DNA of 60,000 nt, from the NCBI GenBank assembly GCA_950295325.1, contig OX485804.1, forward strand, positions 15,874,001 through 15,934,000. The letters are read 5' to 3'. The stretch is from Polytrichum commune. Lineage: Eukaryota; Streptophyta; Polytrichopsida; Polytrichales; Polytrichaceae. A program made the translations under genes and the position numbers. Below are positions 34,773-48,653 of the stretch, piece by piece. The notes under the pieces were generated by a model, which was not told the DNA's origin, made no database searches, and worked only from the letters and a program-made list of their open reading frames with translations. Position 1 is the first letter of the stretch. The number at the start of each line of letters is the position of its first letter.

Positions 34773-37700
34773 ATGGAAGGGATGCCGGAATGGGGATCGG
34801 ATGGCCGCGGGATGCGGATGATGATGCTAAGCGCGGCCCATACTCAACAGCCGAGTCCGCTGCTCACCCCTATGCCCAAACACTCCCGTGTGAATTCGCC
34901 GTTAGTGGCGGCCATCGTGGTGCTCATGGTGTTGGGAATTGGCGCCATCTTCTGTTGCTGTTACCAATGGGAAGGCCAGCTGCGCTTGCAAGCGCGAGCG
35001 CGGGCTGCCACTACCACGGCGGGGCGGCCACCGGAGCGGACTGATGGTGATCTCCTGCAAGTATTCAGCGGTGGCAACTCCCAGCGGGTAAGGATTTCGA
35101 ATTAGCCCACCTACTCCCTCTTTTTGGCGTGATAATTTTTTTCCAAATTATCGGTTCAGTATGGTTTGCACCATCCTTTGCCCTGGGCTAAAATTAATTT
35201 CTACCGATTACGGATTACCTGTACAATCTTCGAATGGCTGCGTGTTTGCTTAATTTCTGCCATAGCTCGATCTTCTGCCATTTCTGCCGATGATGAGCTG
35301 GGGTTTAAGAGTAAGGTAAACGTTGTTGCAACCATCTGCAATAGTTTAGTAATGGATAGTTTCGTAATAGCGACCATGTGCAAGTCTTCAGCGGCACCAA
35401 CCCCTAGAGGGCAAAGATTTCGAATTAGCCAACCGAGTCCCTCCTGTACAAAATTCCGATGCTTGTGTGCTTATTAATTTCTGCCACGGCTAAACTGAAG
35501 TAAAGACGAGGCCATGGTTTAGATCGGCGGCAGATAGGTAGGATATCAAGTAGCCTTCCGTGGTTATAATTCCTCTACGCAGATTCAAGCCTCACGGTGA
35601 AGAATTGGCACGCAAGATTATGATGATGAGGGTGGATTGTGGTAATAACGGTCACGACAAATCTCTTAATTGGGAAGAAACCGTGAATCTGCAGAGAGGC
35701 CAAGGCGCAGGAGGGAGTGGGTGGAGTGGATGGAGTTAGAATTAGCTCATATCATACCTAACCTCCCGAGTCAAGTATAGGTAATTATTTTGTTTGCAGC
35801 ATATCGGCAGGCAGTGTAGGTTGTCTCACAGTAGGAAAATAATAAGGACACATAATTTGCAACGTCTTCTGGGTGGGAGGACAACGGGCGTGTGGTAAAT
35901 GGATTTGGTTAAGGGAACCAAAAGAAATTCTCAAACCGTTGTGACAATCTTGTCACAAAAAGGTGTAGTAGTGGCGGCAACAAAATTGGGCAATTAAGTA
36001 TGATGAGAGGTGCTGCTGATCCTTAGGTCTTAATTAATCTCTCGTCGTTGTAGCTTTTTATTTGAACTCGAATCAGGTCCTGAAGCAGTTTTAGTTTCTT
36101 GAGTTTGCACCCTTCAGTAGCAATCGGATCACCTTTTGTCTACTTAGCTGCTTCACCATGCCTGATGCACAGAAAAAATTAGGATAAAATGAAAAGCGAA
36201 TCTGGTGGATGGTATTCGCAGTCGGTATAGGTTATGTCCGTCCAGCGACAAAAATATAAGAAATAATCAATATACTCCCGAGATATGATAATTGTTGCTG
36301 ATCATGACCCTTGTTCTTTCGATCGTCGTAGCCGTCCATCCGTGGCCAGGGATTTTGATAAGCGAGACCCAAAGTTCTGGTGCTGAAGCAGCTTTGCTTT
36401 CTTAAGTTTATACCATATAGTAGAAATTGCTGACCTCCCTTCTGCTTAGGTACTTCATCATGCTTATTGGAATGAAATTTTTAGGATTAAATGTAAAGAA
36501 AGCCTTGTAGGTAGTGTTGGGGTTGGCAGTCACTGCAGGTTGTGTCCCTCATGCAACAATCATTATTCCTCCGAGATCCTGAGAAGTGCTTTTGATCAGG
36601 TTCTTTAGAAGGTTTAGCTCACTCGTCGCAGACGTCCATCCATGGCCAGGACATTTGATAAGCAAGACCTATTATTCTGGTCTCGCAGCAGTTTTAGTTT
36701 CTTGAATTTATACTAATTCAGTAGCCATTGCTCACCTTGTGTCTGCTTAGATTCATCATTATGCCTGATGCACGGAAACCAGTAAGAGAAAGTGGGTGGA
36801 TGGTGTTGGGGTTATGAGGTGTGGAAGTTACTGTAGGTTGTGTCTCTCCAGCAACGAAAAGAATGGCACTTAAATATAACCACTCTGAGAATATGAGTAG
36901 TGCTGCTGATCATCATAACCCTTAGAAAGGTTCGTTCTCTCTTTGGTAATCTAAGCGTAGACCCAATATCCTGGTCCTGAAGCAGTTTGTCCTTGAAGTT
37001 ATGCCATTCAGGAGCAATTGCTCACCTTGTGTCTGCTCAGCTTCATTATTCTGCCTAATGCACAAAGATTTAGGATTAAATGAAAACAGAGCCTTGTAGG
37101 TAGTATTGGAGTTATGAGGTGTCGGCAGTCAGTGCAGGTTGTGTACTTCCAACAAAAATGAATTGGATTAAATAAATTATATTTGATGGGGATTTGAAGA
37201 AGTGCTGCTGATCATGACTTTTGGAGGGGTTATTTTTCATTCTTTGGTAATCGAGACCCAATATTCTGGTTAGAAAACAAGGTTCGGTTTCTTGAGTTTA
37301 TGCCATTCTGTAGCAATTGCTATCCTTTTGTCTGCGCAGCTTCATTATTATGCCCGATGCACAGAAGGGGATTATCAGGATCAAATGAAAAGAGAAATTG
37401 GGTGGATGATGTTGGGATTAATAGGGTTCAAGATAATAATCACTCTGAGATTATGAGAAGTGCTAGTGATCATGACCCTTAGAAAGGTTCTTTCTCTCTT
37501 CATAATGGAGACCCAATTTTGTGGTCCTGAAGCAATTTTATTTTCTTGAATTTATGCTATACTGTAGCAATTGCTAAGCTTTTGTTTGCTCAGGTTCACT
37601 ATTATCCCTGATGCACAGAAAGAATTAGGACCAAATGAATAGTAAAATTGGGTGGTTTAGGTTAATGGGAATAACTGTAGAAAATCTGAGATTATGAGTA

Positions 37701-38333
37701 GTTCTGCTAATGAGCATGACACTTACAAAGGTTCTTTCTCTCTTTGATAACCGCGACCAATATTCTGGTCCTGAAACAGTTTTTTCTTGAGTTTATTCCA
37801 TTCAGTAGCAATTGATCGCCTTGTGGTCTACTTAACTTCATTGTTAAACCTGGTGCACAGAAAGAATTAAGATTATATGAAAAAGAAACATTGGGTGGAT
37901 GGTATTGGGGTTGATAGGTGTCAAAAATAAAAGCAATAATCTACTTTGTGATTTTGAGAAGTTCTGCTGATCATGACATTTAAAGAGGTTCTCTCTCTCT
38001 TTGATAATGAAGACTCAATATTCTGGTCCTGAAGCAATTTATATTTCATGAGTTTATGCCGTTCAGTAGCAATTGCTCACCTTGTGTCTGCTCAGCTTCA
38101 TTTACTATCCCTGATGCAGAAAAAGAAAAAGGATTAAATGAGAAGAGGAATTGGGTGTATGGTGTTGGGGTTAATAGGTGTCATCGTTTTCGGTGGTCAT
38201 GCCTGGAGATAACGACCCACGCTACATCGCCTGGGCAACTCCCCATGGATCATCCATGGCTCCTGCCATAGCCACTGAGCAGCTTCCAACTTTCCACCAT
38301 GTAACCCACAAGAACACTCGCCTTCCAAACTAA
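34773..38333 (+). CDS. Small single-pass membrane protein, plant 'hydroxyproline-rich glycoprotein-like' family (2 exons, 156 aa)
   Basis: Exon 1 is 34773-35087 (105 codons, ends CAGCGG|GTAAGG). Exon 2 is 38178-38333 (51 codons plus TAA, after TTAATAG). Both junctions are phase 0, and the joined frame is open. Residues 1-43 are Met- and Pro-rich, 44-61 form one hydrophobic membrane segment (SPLVAAIVVLMVLGIGAIF), followed at 61-66 by CCCYQW and a basic stretch. Exon 2 opens with VVMPGDNDPRYIA. From memory, plant proteins annotated as hydroxyproline-rich glycoprotein family (the type of At5g65660) share a membrane segment ending CCYxW and a VxMPGDxxPxxIA motif in this order. That exon pairing is the main evidence for the gene model. 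Biochemical role is unknown. The 34773 ATG is the first in frame; upstream in-frame codons start only at GTG. The intron is 3,090 bp, far longer than those of the neighbouring gene. Confidence 0.78.
35056..35470 (+). repeat. 323-bp duplication of the exon 1 end and donor region
   Basis: Text from 35056 (TGCAAGTATTCAGCGGTGGC, then the donor and GATTTCGAATTAGCC) recurs at 35379 (TGCAAGTCTTCAGCGGCACC, then GATTTCGAATTAGCC). Further matches follow downstream (GTACAATCTTCGAATG / GTACAAAATTCCGATG, then TTAATTTCTGCCA). In the second copy the donor GGGTAAGG has become GGGCAAAG. The last about 30 bp of exon 1 thus have a ghost copy inside the intron. Confidence 0.85.
35800..38177 (+). repeat. Intronic tandem array of about 245-303-bp units ending at the splice acceptor
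   Basis: The anchor GGTCCTGAAGCAGTTT or a variant starts at 36076, 36379, 36679, 36973, 37268, 37523, 37767 and 38025, so the period falls from about 300 to about 250 bp. Each unit contains CTTGAGTTTATGCC, CAGTAGCAATTGCTCACCTT, GTGTCTGCTCAGCTTCAT, GATGCACAGAAAGAATTAGG and a GGTGTTGGGGTTAATAGGTG-like end. A partial unit starts near 35800. Copies differ by many substitutions. The array fills most of the intron between exons 34773-35087 and 38178-38333. Confidence 0.92.
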
Positions 38334-39028
38334 GTTGCTGCTTGCAAATAATTAAAATGCAACATGACTGGTCCCGTGCATACATACATGTGCCAGTACT
38401 GCGTCAAAGGGCACATCATCTACACAGAAATATCAAAAGAGGAAATTCATTGGCGTCATCGAATGGTGATCGGAGTGTTAGGATTTGCAGGGTAATTCGG
38501 GAAAAATACAAGATGAGTGATGCAACTCTTTTTTATACAACTGATCACTTGCAGATTTCTGCACACCCAGAGCTGTTGTGGGTTGGGGGATGGATGGATT
38601 TGGAGATGTGGAAGAGCTCGACTAATCCTAACTATACCTTGATGAGTCTTGAGAGTAAATTTTACGATTGTGCGAGTCTGCTAGATGAGGCTTGGATTTA
38701 AGGTTAGCTTTCTAAACCTTCTTTCGGCACATTAAAGAGGAGGACGTGAGTGAGCGTCCTACCGATGATGACACGTTTTTGGGGTAGGCATCCTGTGCAT
38801 GTTGCTAATAGATGCTTATAATTTTATTATAATAGATCATTCAAGTTTAGTAGTGATACTTTGTGTTTGTCGTCCATCGAGTTGAATGGAATGGTACCTA
38901 CAAACCCTACTTGAGGCTCACTCACTATGTACAGCCATCTATGACAAATGATTTGATATTCTTTGATTGTTACACCCCCCTCCCTCAAAAATATCCCAGA
39001 AATATATAGATAGAGGTCCCACATTGTC
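38334..39028. other. Probable 3' untranslated and intergenic DNA
   Basis: Downstream of the TAA at 38331-38333. One frame (38342-38701) is open but shows no family resemblance and is probably 3' untranslated or intergenic sequence. Confidence 0.4.
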
Positions 39029-39037
39029 TCAATTATG

Positions 39038-40220
39038 GGGGACGTTAAGTACCCCCCACGAACTAATAGGGATTCCATATTCGGGCGGGGGCAGCCCTCC
39101 CACGAAATTTCTGGCCCCGCCCGGATTTTTTCCAAACCCGCCCGAAAATAGCTGCCCGCCCCGCCCGAAAACGAAAAAAACATTGCTCTTCCATTCTTGA
39201 AGGCCGTTGACTACAAATCCCATATTGAGTGCACTTCACCTTCAAGGTCTCAAATCCAATATATATGTGCACTTCCACCTAGTAAATAAGGCATTAAATG
39301 GGATTTCATTCCGGAAGTGAAACCATCAACCAAGAATGTAATTAACTTGGAAGTCAAAAAATTAGAAAATCCTCATCAACATTGAGGTTATAATTTTTAT
39401 AACTTACCATTTGAAATTGTCTTCGTCATTCTTAAATGACACTTAAATTTAGTGTGCTGATGTGGTATGTATATTTTATAATATTTTAGATAATTCTGGC
39501 TACTTTCAAGAATATTCATACGCACTTATTTATAAAATATACTTAATGGAACTAATTAATCAATTATTTTAATTACCGGATTTAATTGGATTTAATTACA
39601 GTAATTAAAATTTAGGATTAATTAGTCTTACTTAATTTGGAAAGAATACTTTGTGATTTATTTGGGATTAATTAGGATTAATCAGAATTAATTAGACATA
39701 ATTACGTTAAATCACACTTAATTAGAATAAGTGCGTATGAATATTCTTGAAAGTAGCCAGAATTATCTAAAATATTATAAAATATACATACCACATCAGC
39801 ACACTAAATTTAAGTGTCATTTAAGAATGACGAAGACAATTTCAAATGGTAAGTTATAAAAATTATAACCTCAATGTTGATGAGGATTTTCTAATTTTTT
39901 GACTTCCAAGTTAATTACATTCTTGGTTGATGGTTTCACTTCCGGAATGAAATCCCATTTAATGCCTTATTTACTAGGTGGAAGTGCACATATATATTGG
40001 ATTTGAGACCTTGAAGGTGAAGTGCACTCAATATGGGATTTGTAGTCAACGGCCTTCAAGAATGGAAGAGCAATGTTTTTTTCGTTTTCGGGCGGGGCGG
40101 GCAGCTATTTTCGGGCGGGTTTGGAAAAAATCCGGGCGGGGCCAGAAATTTCGTGGGAGGGCTACCCCCGCCCGAATATGGAATCCCTATTAGTTCGTGG
40201 GGGGTACTTAACGTCCCCCC
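39038..40220. mobile_element. Young Mutator-like foldback element (1,183 bp) with 493-bp TIRs and 9-bp TSD
   Basis: The left arm (39038-39530) starts GGGGACGTTAAGTACCCCCC and the right arm (39726-40220) is its reverse complement. By eye I find one substitution (C/T near 39092 versus its partner near 40164) and two extra terminal bases. The spacer is about 195 bp, very AT-rich, with repeated TAATTAGGATTAAT-like text. A 9-bp direct repeat, TCAATTATG, flanks it at 39029-39037 and 40221-40229. Long inverted arms plus a 9-bp duplication are the signature of Mutator-like elements. There is no transposase; identical frames read from both arms on opposite strands are a consequence of the inverted repeat. 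It lies between the 3' ends of two convergent genes. Confidence 0.92.
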
Positions 40221-40296
40221 TCAATTATGTGTAGTGAGTCATTGTGCCAATAGTTATAACCAAACCATGTAAATCCCACCAGACCTTGGACAGCTG

Positions 40297-40770
40297 CCAA
40301 AATAACTATAGGGAGCAATTTTAGGGAGCAACTATAGTTAAGTAGAAAAATTTATGACCATACTCAAGAACAACTATAATTAACTAAAGAATTCTAAGTA
40401 CTTTTATATTTTCAAAGAAGTTTGCCTCTTGATTTGCTTCATTTGAGGGTCTTTAATATGCTTGGGCCACTGAGGATCATCAAGAAAGGCCTTAATATAA
40501 TCACTCATAGTGTTGGGCTCCGGAACAACCTTCATGTACATCACCAACACAAATAACACACTAATGTGGTGACACTACAACAATACAAACAAAATTTCGT
40601 GAACAAGTTGCACTTAACTTTAGTTAACTAGATATTTAATTTATTATAGTTAACTAGGTTTTTGACAAACCGAATTTAAAACAACTATAGTTAACTACAA
40701 ATTTTGGTTGGTCAAATTGCGAACAACTATAGTTACGAAAGGCAACTATTTAATTAATAGTTGAATAGGT
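40297..40770. repeat. Cluster of AACTATAGTTAAC motifs
   Basis: At least eight copies or near-copies of the partly palindromic motif AACTATAGTTAA occur within 470 bp (near 40307, 40327, 40370, 40618, 40651, 40683, 40722 and 40744), in a region of no other recognised content. Dense motif repeats like this are common at the ends of class II elements. Termini were not identified. Confidence 0.7.
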
Positions 40771-41877
40771 TGATTAGTTGTCCAAGGGCTGAAGCCCACC
40801 CTCTCCAATGATTTCTTCCTTCCTTGTAAGTATTTCCTCATCTCTCTCTCTTCCTTGCTTCTTACCTTCAACATTCTTTACATCCACCCTTGCCCTTATA
40901 TGCATTGTGTTCAACAAAGCTCCGGTTATGAACATTTCTTTCAAGGGGAAATAGAGCCATACAAAGAAGCGATGAAATAATCATGGGAAATAATAAGCAT
41001 GCTACTATTACTTGACACAAAAAAATACAACATTGATGATGTTGATTGTGCAAGGAATGTAGGAACCACCTATTTCTTCTATTTGATTCTGACATGGATG
41101 GGGCTACCAATTAATTACCCTGTATGGCACTTAACTGTACCTCTGAATCCGCCAGAGAAACCAAATACTTCAGAAAGACACCCTGAGAGTTGAACTGATC
41201 GATGAACAAAACCAATAAATTTGCAACCTAATCTATTAATCGCAGATTCTGAAATGGACAAATACCATTACAAAGTGTCAGAGTAAACAGGAACGTTCCT
41301 TTCATGACCACTACATAACAATGATGAACTCATGGAAAGCTACATTTCTGCCAATATTTCTTCCAACAAAATGCTCTAGGTTTTTACTACGTGGTTTATC
41401 AAGATCAATAGTTTCTTTTCCGTAAGATACTGTAAATTCGTCAAGCGTATGTTAAATTTCTCAGGAAATCATCACTTCACACAAAAAAGTCAAAGTTGAG
41501 CTTCAATCAGGCAGAATGGAAATATTTCACCAGGTTAGGATAACACGTAGTACAAATTTCTGACTTTCCTTCACATGAGTTAATTAATGACAAATAGCAT
41601 AGTAAACCTCAAGTAATGAAGTCACTGTCTTAGAAACTGAACAGATTAGCAGACAAGTGAACCAATTATATTGATCAGGTGGACAAATGGTAAGATACAT
41701 GAAAGCGCAGGTCACAAATGGCTCCCATAAACTATTGAATAACTAAGAATACTAGGTTGCCAAATGGAAACACTCGGGATTGAGCAAGTGTAGGCTTTTT
41801 CCCCTGTGGAGTGGATCATGTTACAATTGATTGTACAAGTTTTATTGAAGCTGAGGTTTCTGTTCCATTTCTTTGTT
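40771..41877. other. Intergenic and 3' untranslated DNA of the glycolate oxidase gene
   Basis: It lies downstream of the minus-strand stop at 41878-41880. An AATAAA on the minus strand at 41846-41841 could be a polyadenylation signal, though it is only 32 bp past the stop. No other gene was recognised. Confidence 0.45.
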
Positions 41878-45528
<3,651 letters not shown>

Positions 45529-46500
45529 GGCAGCAAGCGAGCGACGGAGGAATGCTCTCGAGGCGCCTTTCAAGTGAGATTCCTCCTCAACTGTTGACCT
45601 GTCAGAGCAGCTCGTCCCCCGTCGCTACTACACTTACAATCCTGGCCTCATTGCGCGCTCCGCTCCGCAGGGAATTCTGCAAAGCCAGAAACACCAAACC
45701 AGCAACTGAGAGCATGTCAGACACCGCAGGGGAGCACACATTGAACCTCCAAAAACCATGGCAACCATTCATTCCCACGCCCTCAACCCTCCCCCACATC
45801 CTCCTCCTCCAAATCACTACCTACAACACGTAATGCCCAAAAACTCCATCACAGCTTCTCGTCACGGGAAAGTTATACGAATCCCGAGGAAAACACACCA
45901 AGAAATCGCAAAAGCACACAAAAGTCGACACACTTACACGCTTCCCCCTCGAAATTCACTCACCCAACCTCGCAAAATAGCCGAAACCCGTAGCAACTAC
46001 CACTCTCCCACAAATCGCATTCTACTCGAAGCGGGTCCAAAGCCTCCCCAAACCTCTCCCAACCTCTCAACCTTTAAGATTCAAGAAGATTCAATATCCC
46101 GAGAGTACGCAACTGACTCGCATTCTACACGTCGAATTCCACGTGACTGCCAGCTATCATTTAAAAATATAAACAATTAGAATACTCCCCAACTCATCTG
46201 GATCCCGATTCCCGAGTCTGTGTGCAGTCTGACCTCTGCACAAAACAGAAGATTCCCTGCAACTAGTAGATTGGCACGAATGACTTCGAGAGAGCAAGAG
46301 AAACAAGCTATCATACACTAACATACGTTACCTTGAACCAATTCTGGTGCTTCTGCTGCTGCTCCTGCTGCTGTTGCCGGCTGTGCAGGTGAGAGAGAAG
46401 AAGGGACTTTGAGTGGGGAAGATGAGCATTTGTGATGGGAATGCGAATGTGATGGGATGGTGGAGTGTGCGGTGGAAATTCAGAGGGAGCCTGCACTTTT
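45529..46500 (-). promoter_or_regulatory. Upstream region of GLO with a possible leader exon and intron
   Basis: On the minus strand a candidate 5' untranslated exon ends at 46332 with TTCAAG|GTAACG. Acceptor-like ACAG sites lie at 45602-45599 and 45594-45591, 63-74 bases before the ATG. A leader intron of about 730 bp is therefore possible. The putative leader exon carries CAG/CAA repeats and has no in-frame ATG. The promoter would then lie beyond about 46500, where the minus strand upstream is pyrimidine- and GC-rich. Confidence 0.35.
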
Positions 46501-46704
46501 CTCTCTCTTCCTCTCTTGTTCGCTTGGATGATGTTCCCCAGCCTTATCCGCCTGGTTGCGATGAGGACGCATGAACAGCTCCATTCATGCTCCGCTCTTC
46601 TTGGACCGGCTTCGGTGCCACGGGGGACTCGGCCCAGGTCAGGGCGAATAGGAGATGGCCACGTGGCTCACTGGTTCGGTGTGGGAGCCATTGGATTGTA
46701 GGTA

Positions 46705-47052
46705 CACCTCAACCTCCGTAATGTCACCCTCTGTATTGTCACTCCCTCTCTTATATCCCCAAACCTTGGGGAACAGATGTGCTTAATTTAAATCTCCCTC
46801 CTTGTTATCACATTCCCCTCCCATATATCATGGGTTTCGACATCAAAATAATTCGCCAAAGAATTCAAACCACATGCTCGCACGCATCACGTTGTCATTA
46901 TTGTCATTATTGCAATGTTGACTTTGTGTTATTTCATAATGTCACATGCTAGACTAAATCTTTATATCATGCATCCATGTCAACAGTGCAGGCCTCCTTA
47001 ATATCACGTGCACTTTGGTTGCCACAAGCGTTTTATTAGGGAGGTTAGAGTG
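46705..47052 (+). mobile_element. Pogo-like MITE family P, copy 1 (348 bp, TA-flanked)
   Basis: The left end is CACCTCAACCTCCGTAATGT and the right end reads TTATTAGGGAGGTTAGAGTG; TA borders at 46703-46704 and 47053-47054. It is collinear with copies at 51927-52277 and (inverted) 56599-56943, sharing TTTAAATCTCCCTCC, AAAGAATTCAAACCA and GTTGACTTTGTG. The A-ACCTC-N-TAA form of the ends resembles plant pogo-like MITEs such as Emigrant as I remember them. Non-coding. It lies just upstream of the GLO promoter region. Confidence 0.85.
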
Positions 47053-48282
47053 TACCTAGGGTAGGTGGGTCTAATTTGGTTACTTGTCTTGAATTTCATA
47101 CAAATAATAATTGAGTGGTGTGTGGGTTAGGGTTCGATTTTAGAACGGAAACCTAAAAAGCATCATTTGTTTACAGGAGTTTGGACTACATGCTCGACAA
47201 TTGTTTACTTTTTCTTGAGTTCAATAGTCAACATTAGTGCATAATAGGTTACTTAGTTTATGAAACATGTTCTTTATTTTAATCCTTATATACATGAACA
47301 ACCACAAAATGATTGATTTATGGTCAAAAGGTCAAATCATCAATTTCCAAACCTAAAGTACCTAAGGCGAATGTGTATGTTTTAGGCATGCTCACCTTAG
47401 TAGATGACCTTCAAACCACAAACATCCTATCAAACTGAACTTAGAATAAGTGCCCTATGCCGACTCCATGCCTTGTGGAAGTCTTTAAATTTCAATGCTA
47501 AAGATAGGGTAAGCCTGTCATCCTATGTTCGCGGAAAACCGACGGCTAGTTCATTATCAGCCGATGGATTTCCCCTCATGGCCGGTCCAAATTTCCAACC
47601 ATCGGATGGTAATCTGACTGTAATTTCAATCCTCCGGCAATTAGCCGATGGACCAAAAAATGTCCTGGAAATGTAGCCGATTCTTCTTGTGAGTTACTGG
47701 ATTTCAGCCGGAAGCATCCAGAGCGCTATGTGTATGGGGCATCTGATGATGCACTTGAGGAAGTACCCTAAACCTTAAACTTTTTGAATTATGCAACCTT
47801 TCCATGACCAAATCCAATTGCTTCTCTGAAGAATTGGGGGACCCTTGGCCTTCAAGCGGTGAAGGCATTGCTAGGTTCAATTCTTGCCAAGGATATTTAC
47901 TCTTCAAATTTAAAGTTTTGAACATGCCTTCCTTTTCACTTATTCAAGATTTTGTACTAAGAAATGATTTCTAATAACTTTTCATACATTTTTTAAACAA
48001 ATAGTGCCGATATGAATTCCATTTAATCGGATATTGGCCAATGAAAATATGAAAATATAGCCGATTGGCCGATTGATTTTACAAAAGACCGGCTCTTGCC
48101 GATGTAAATTGGGAAAAATCCGACCCTTTGTAACAACTACCGGCAATTAGCCACTAAGGCTTCAAACACTTCCCGACCTCTGCTGTCATCTAGAGTTCAA
48201 GATGCCAAATTCAACTTGACTACCTAGTGAACTTCTGAGTACTTTTAATAATTGCTTATGTACATGTACACCAAACTAGCTA
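47053..48282. other. Unassigned DNA with a cluster of GCCGAT motifs
   Basis: Between about 47530 and 48160 there are at least nine GCCGAT or ATCGG(C) motifs in both orientations, often as TAGCCGATNG, and CCGGCAATTAGCC occurs twice (about 47633 and 48140). The pattern resembles subterminal repeats of a class II element, but no termini were fixed. No gene was recognised. Confidence 0.5.
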
Positions 48283-48653
48283 CACTAAATATTGTGCATA
48301 GTGTCATATGGTATTTCATGTCATCGCCGTAATTTTCCTATCAATAAGTTTGAAGATACTGCCATCTCAACTTACTTTTGTCCAATTATCAAATACTTGA
48401 AACAAAGTTCGGTATACCATGCATCCTAATACTTTATGGGATGAAATGTTGTCATGGATAATTGAAATTTGGATGAAATTTACTTACTAAGTGACATTGC
48501 AAAATTGTGAATCTAATACCTACTTCTTTTAACAGGGATTGGACAAAAATGATGACAGGTTTAAATTTAGTGTTGGTGACACTACACGGGCAGTTTACAA
48601 TTAGTATTGAGCAAGAAAAATAGAATTGGTAGCACTAAATACAATCTTTAGTG
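48283..48653 (-). mobile_element. T-family MITE, copy 2 (371 bp, TA-flanked, inverted)
   Basis: Its ends CACTAAATATTGTGCATAGT and (right, reverse complement) CACTAAAGATTGTATTTAGT are bordered by TA at both sides. Read on the minus strand it begins GTGTCACCAACACTAAATTT-like text, as in the copies at 50450 and 52995. The usual G-run is absent from this copy. Non-coding. Confidence 0.7.

Noticed and set aside
39029-40272. Pairs of identical 64-79-codon open frames on opposite strands (for example 39063-39278 minus and 39978-40193 plus).
   Set aside because: They are the two arms of the inverted repeat read from each side; no start, splice or family evidence.
45529-45573. A 15-residue N-terminal extension of glycolate oxidase rich in Arg, resembling a targeting peptide.
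   Set aside because: The upstream codon is TTG, not ATG; ATG at 45528 is the first usable start and gives the usual N-terminus.
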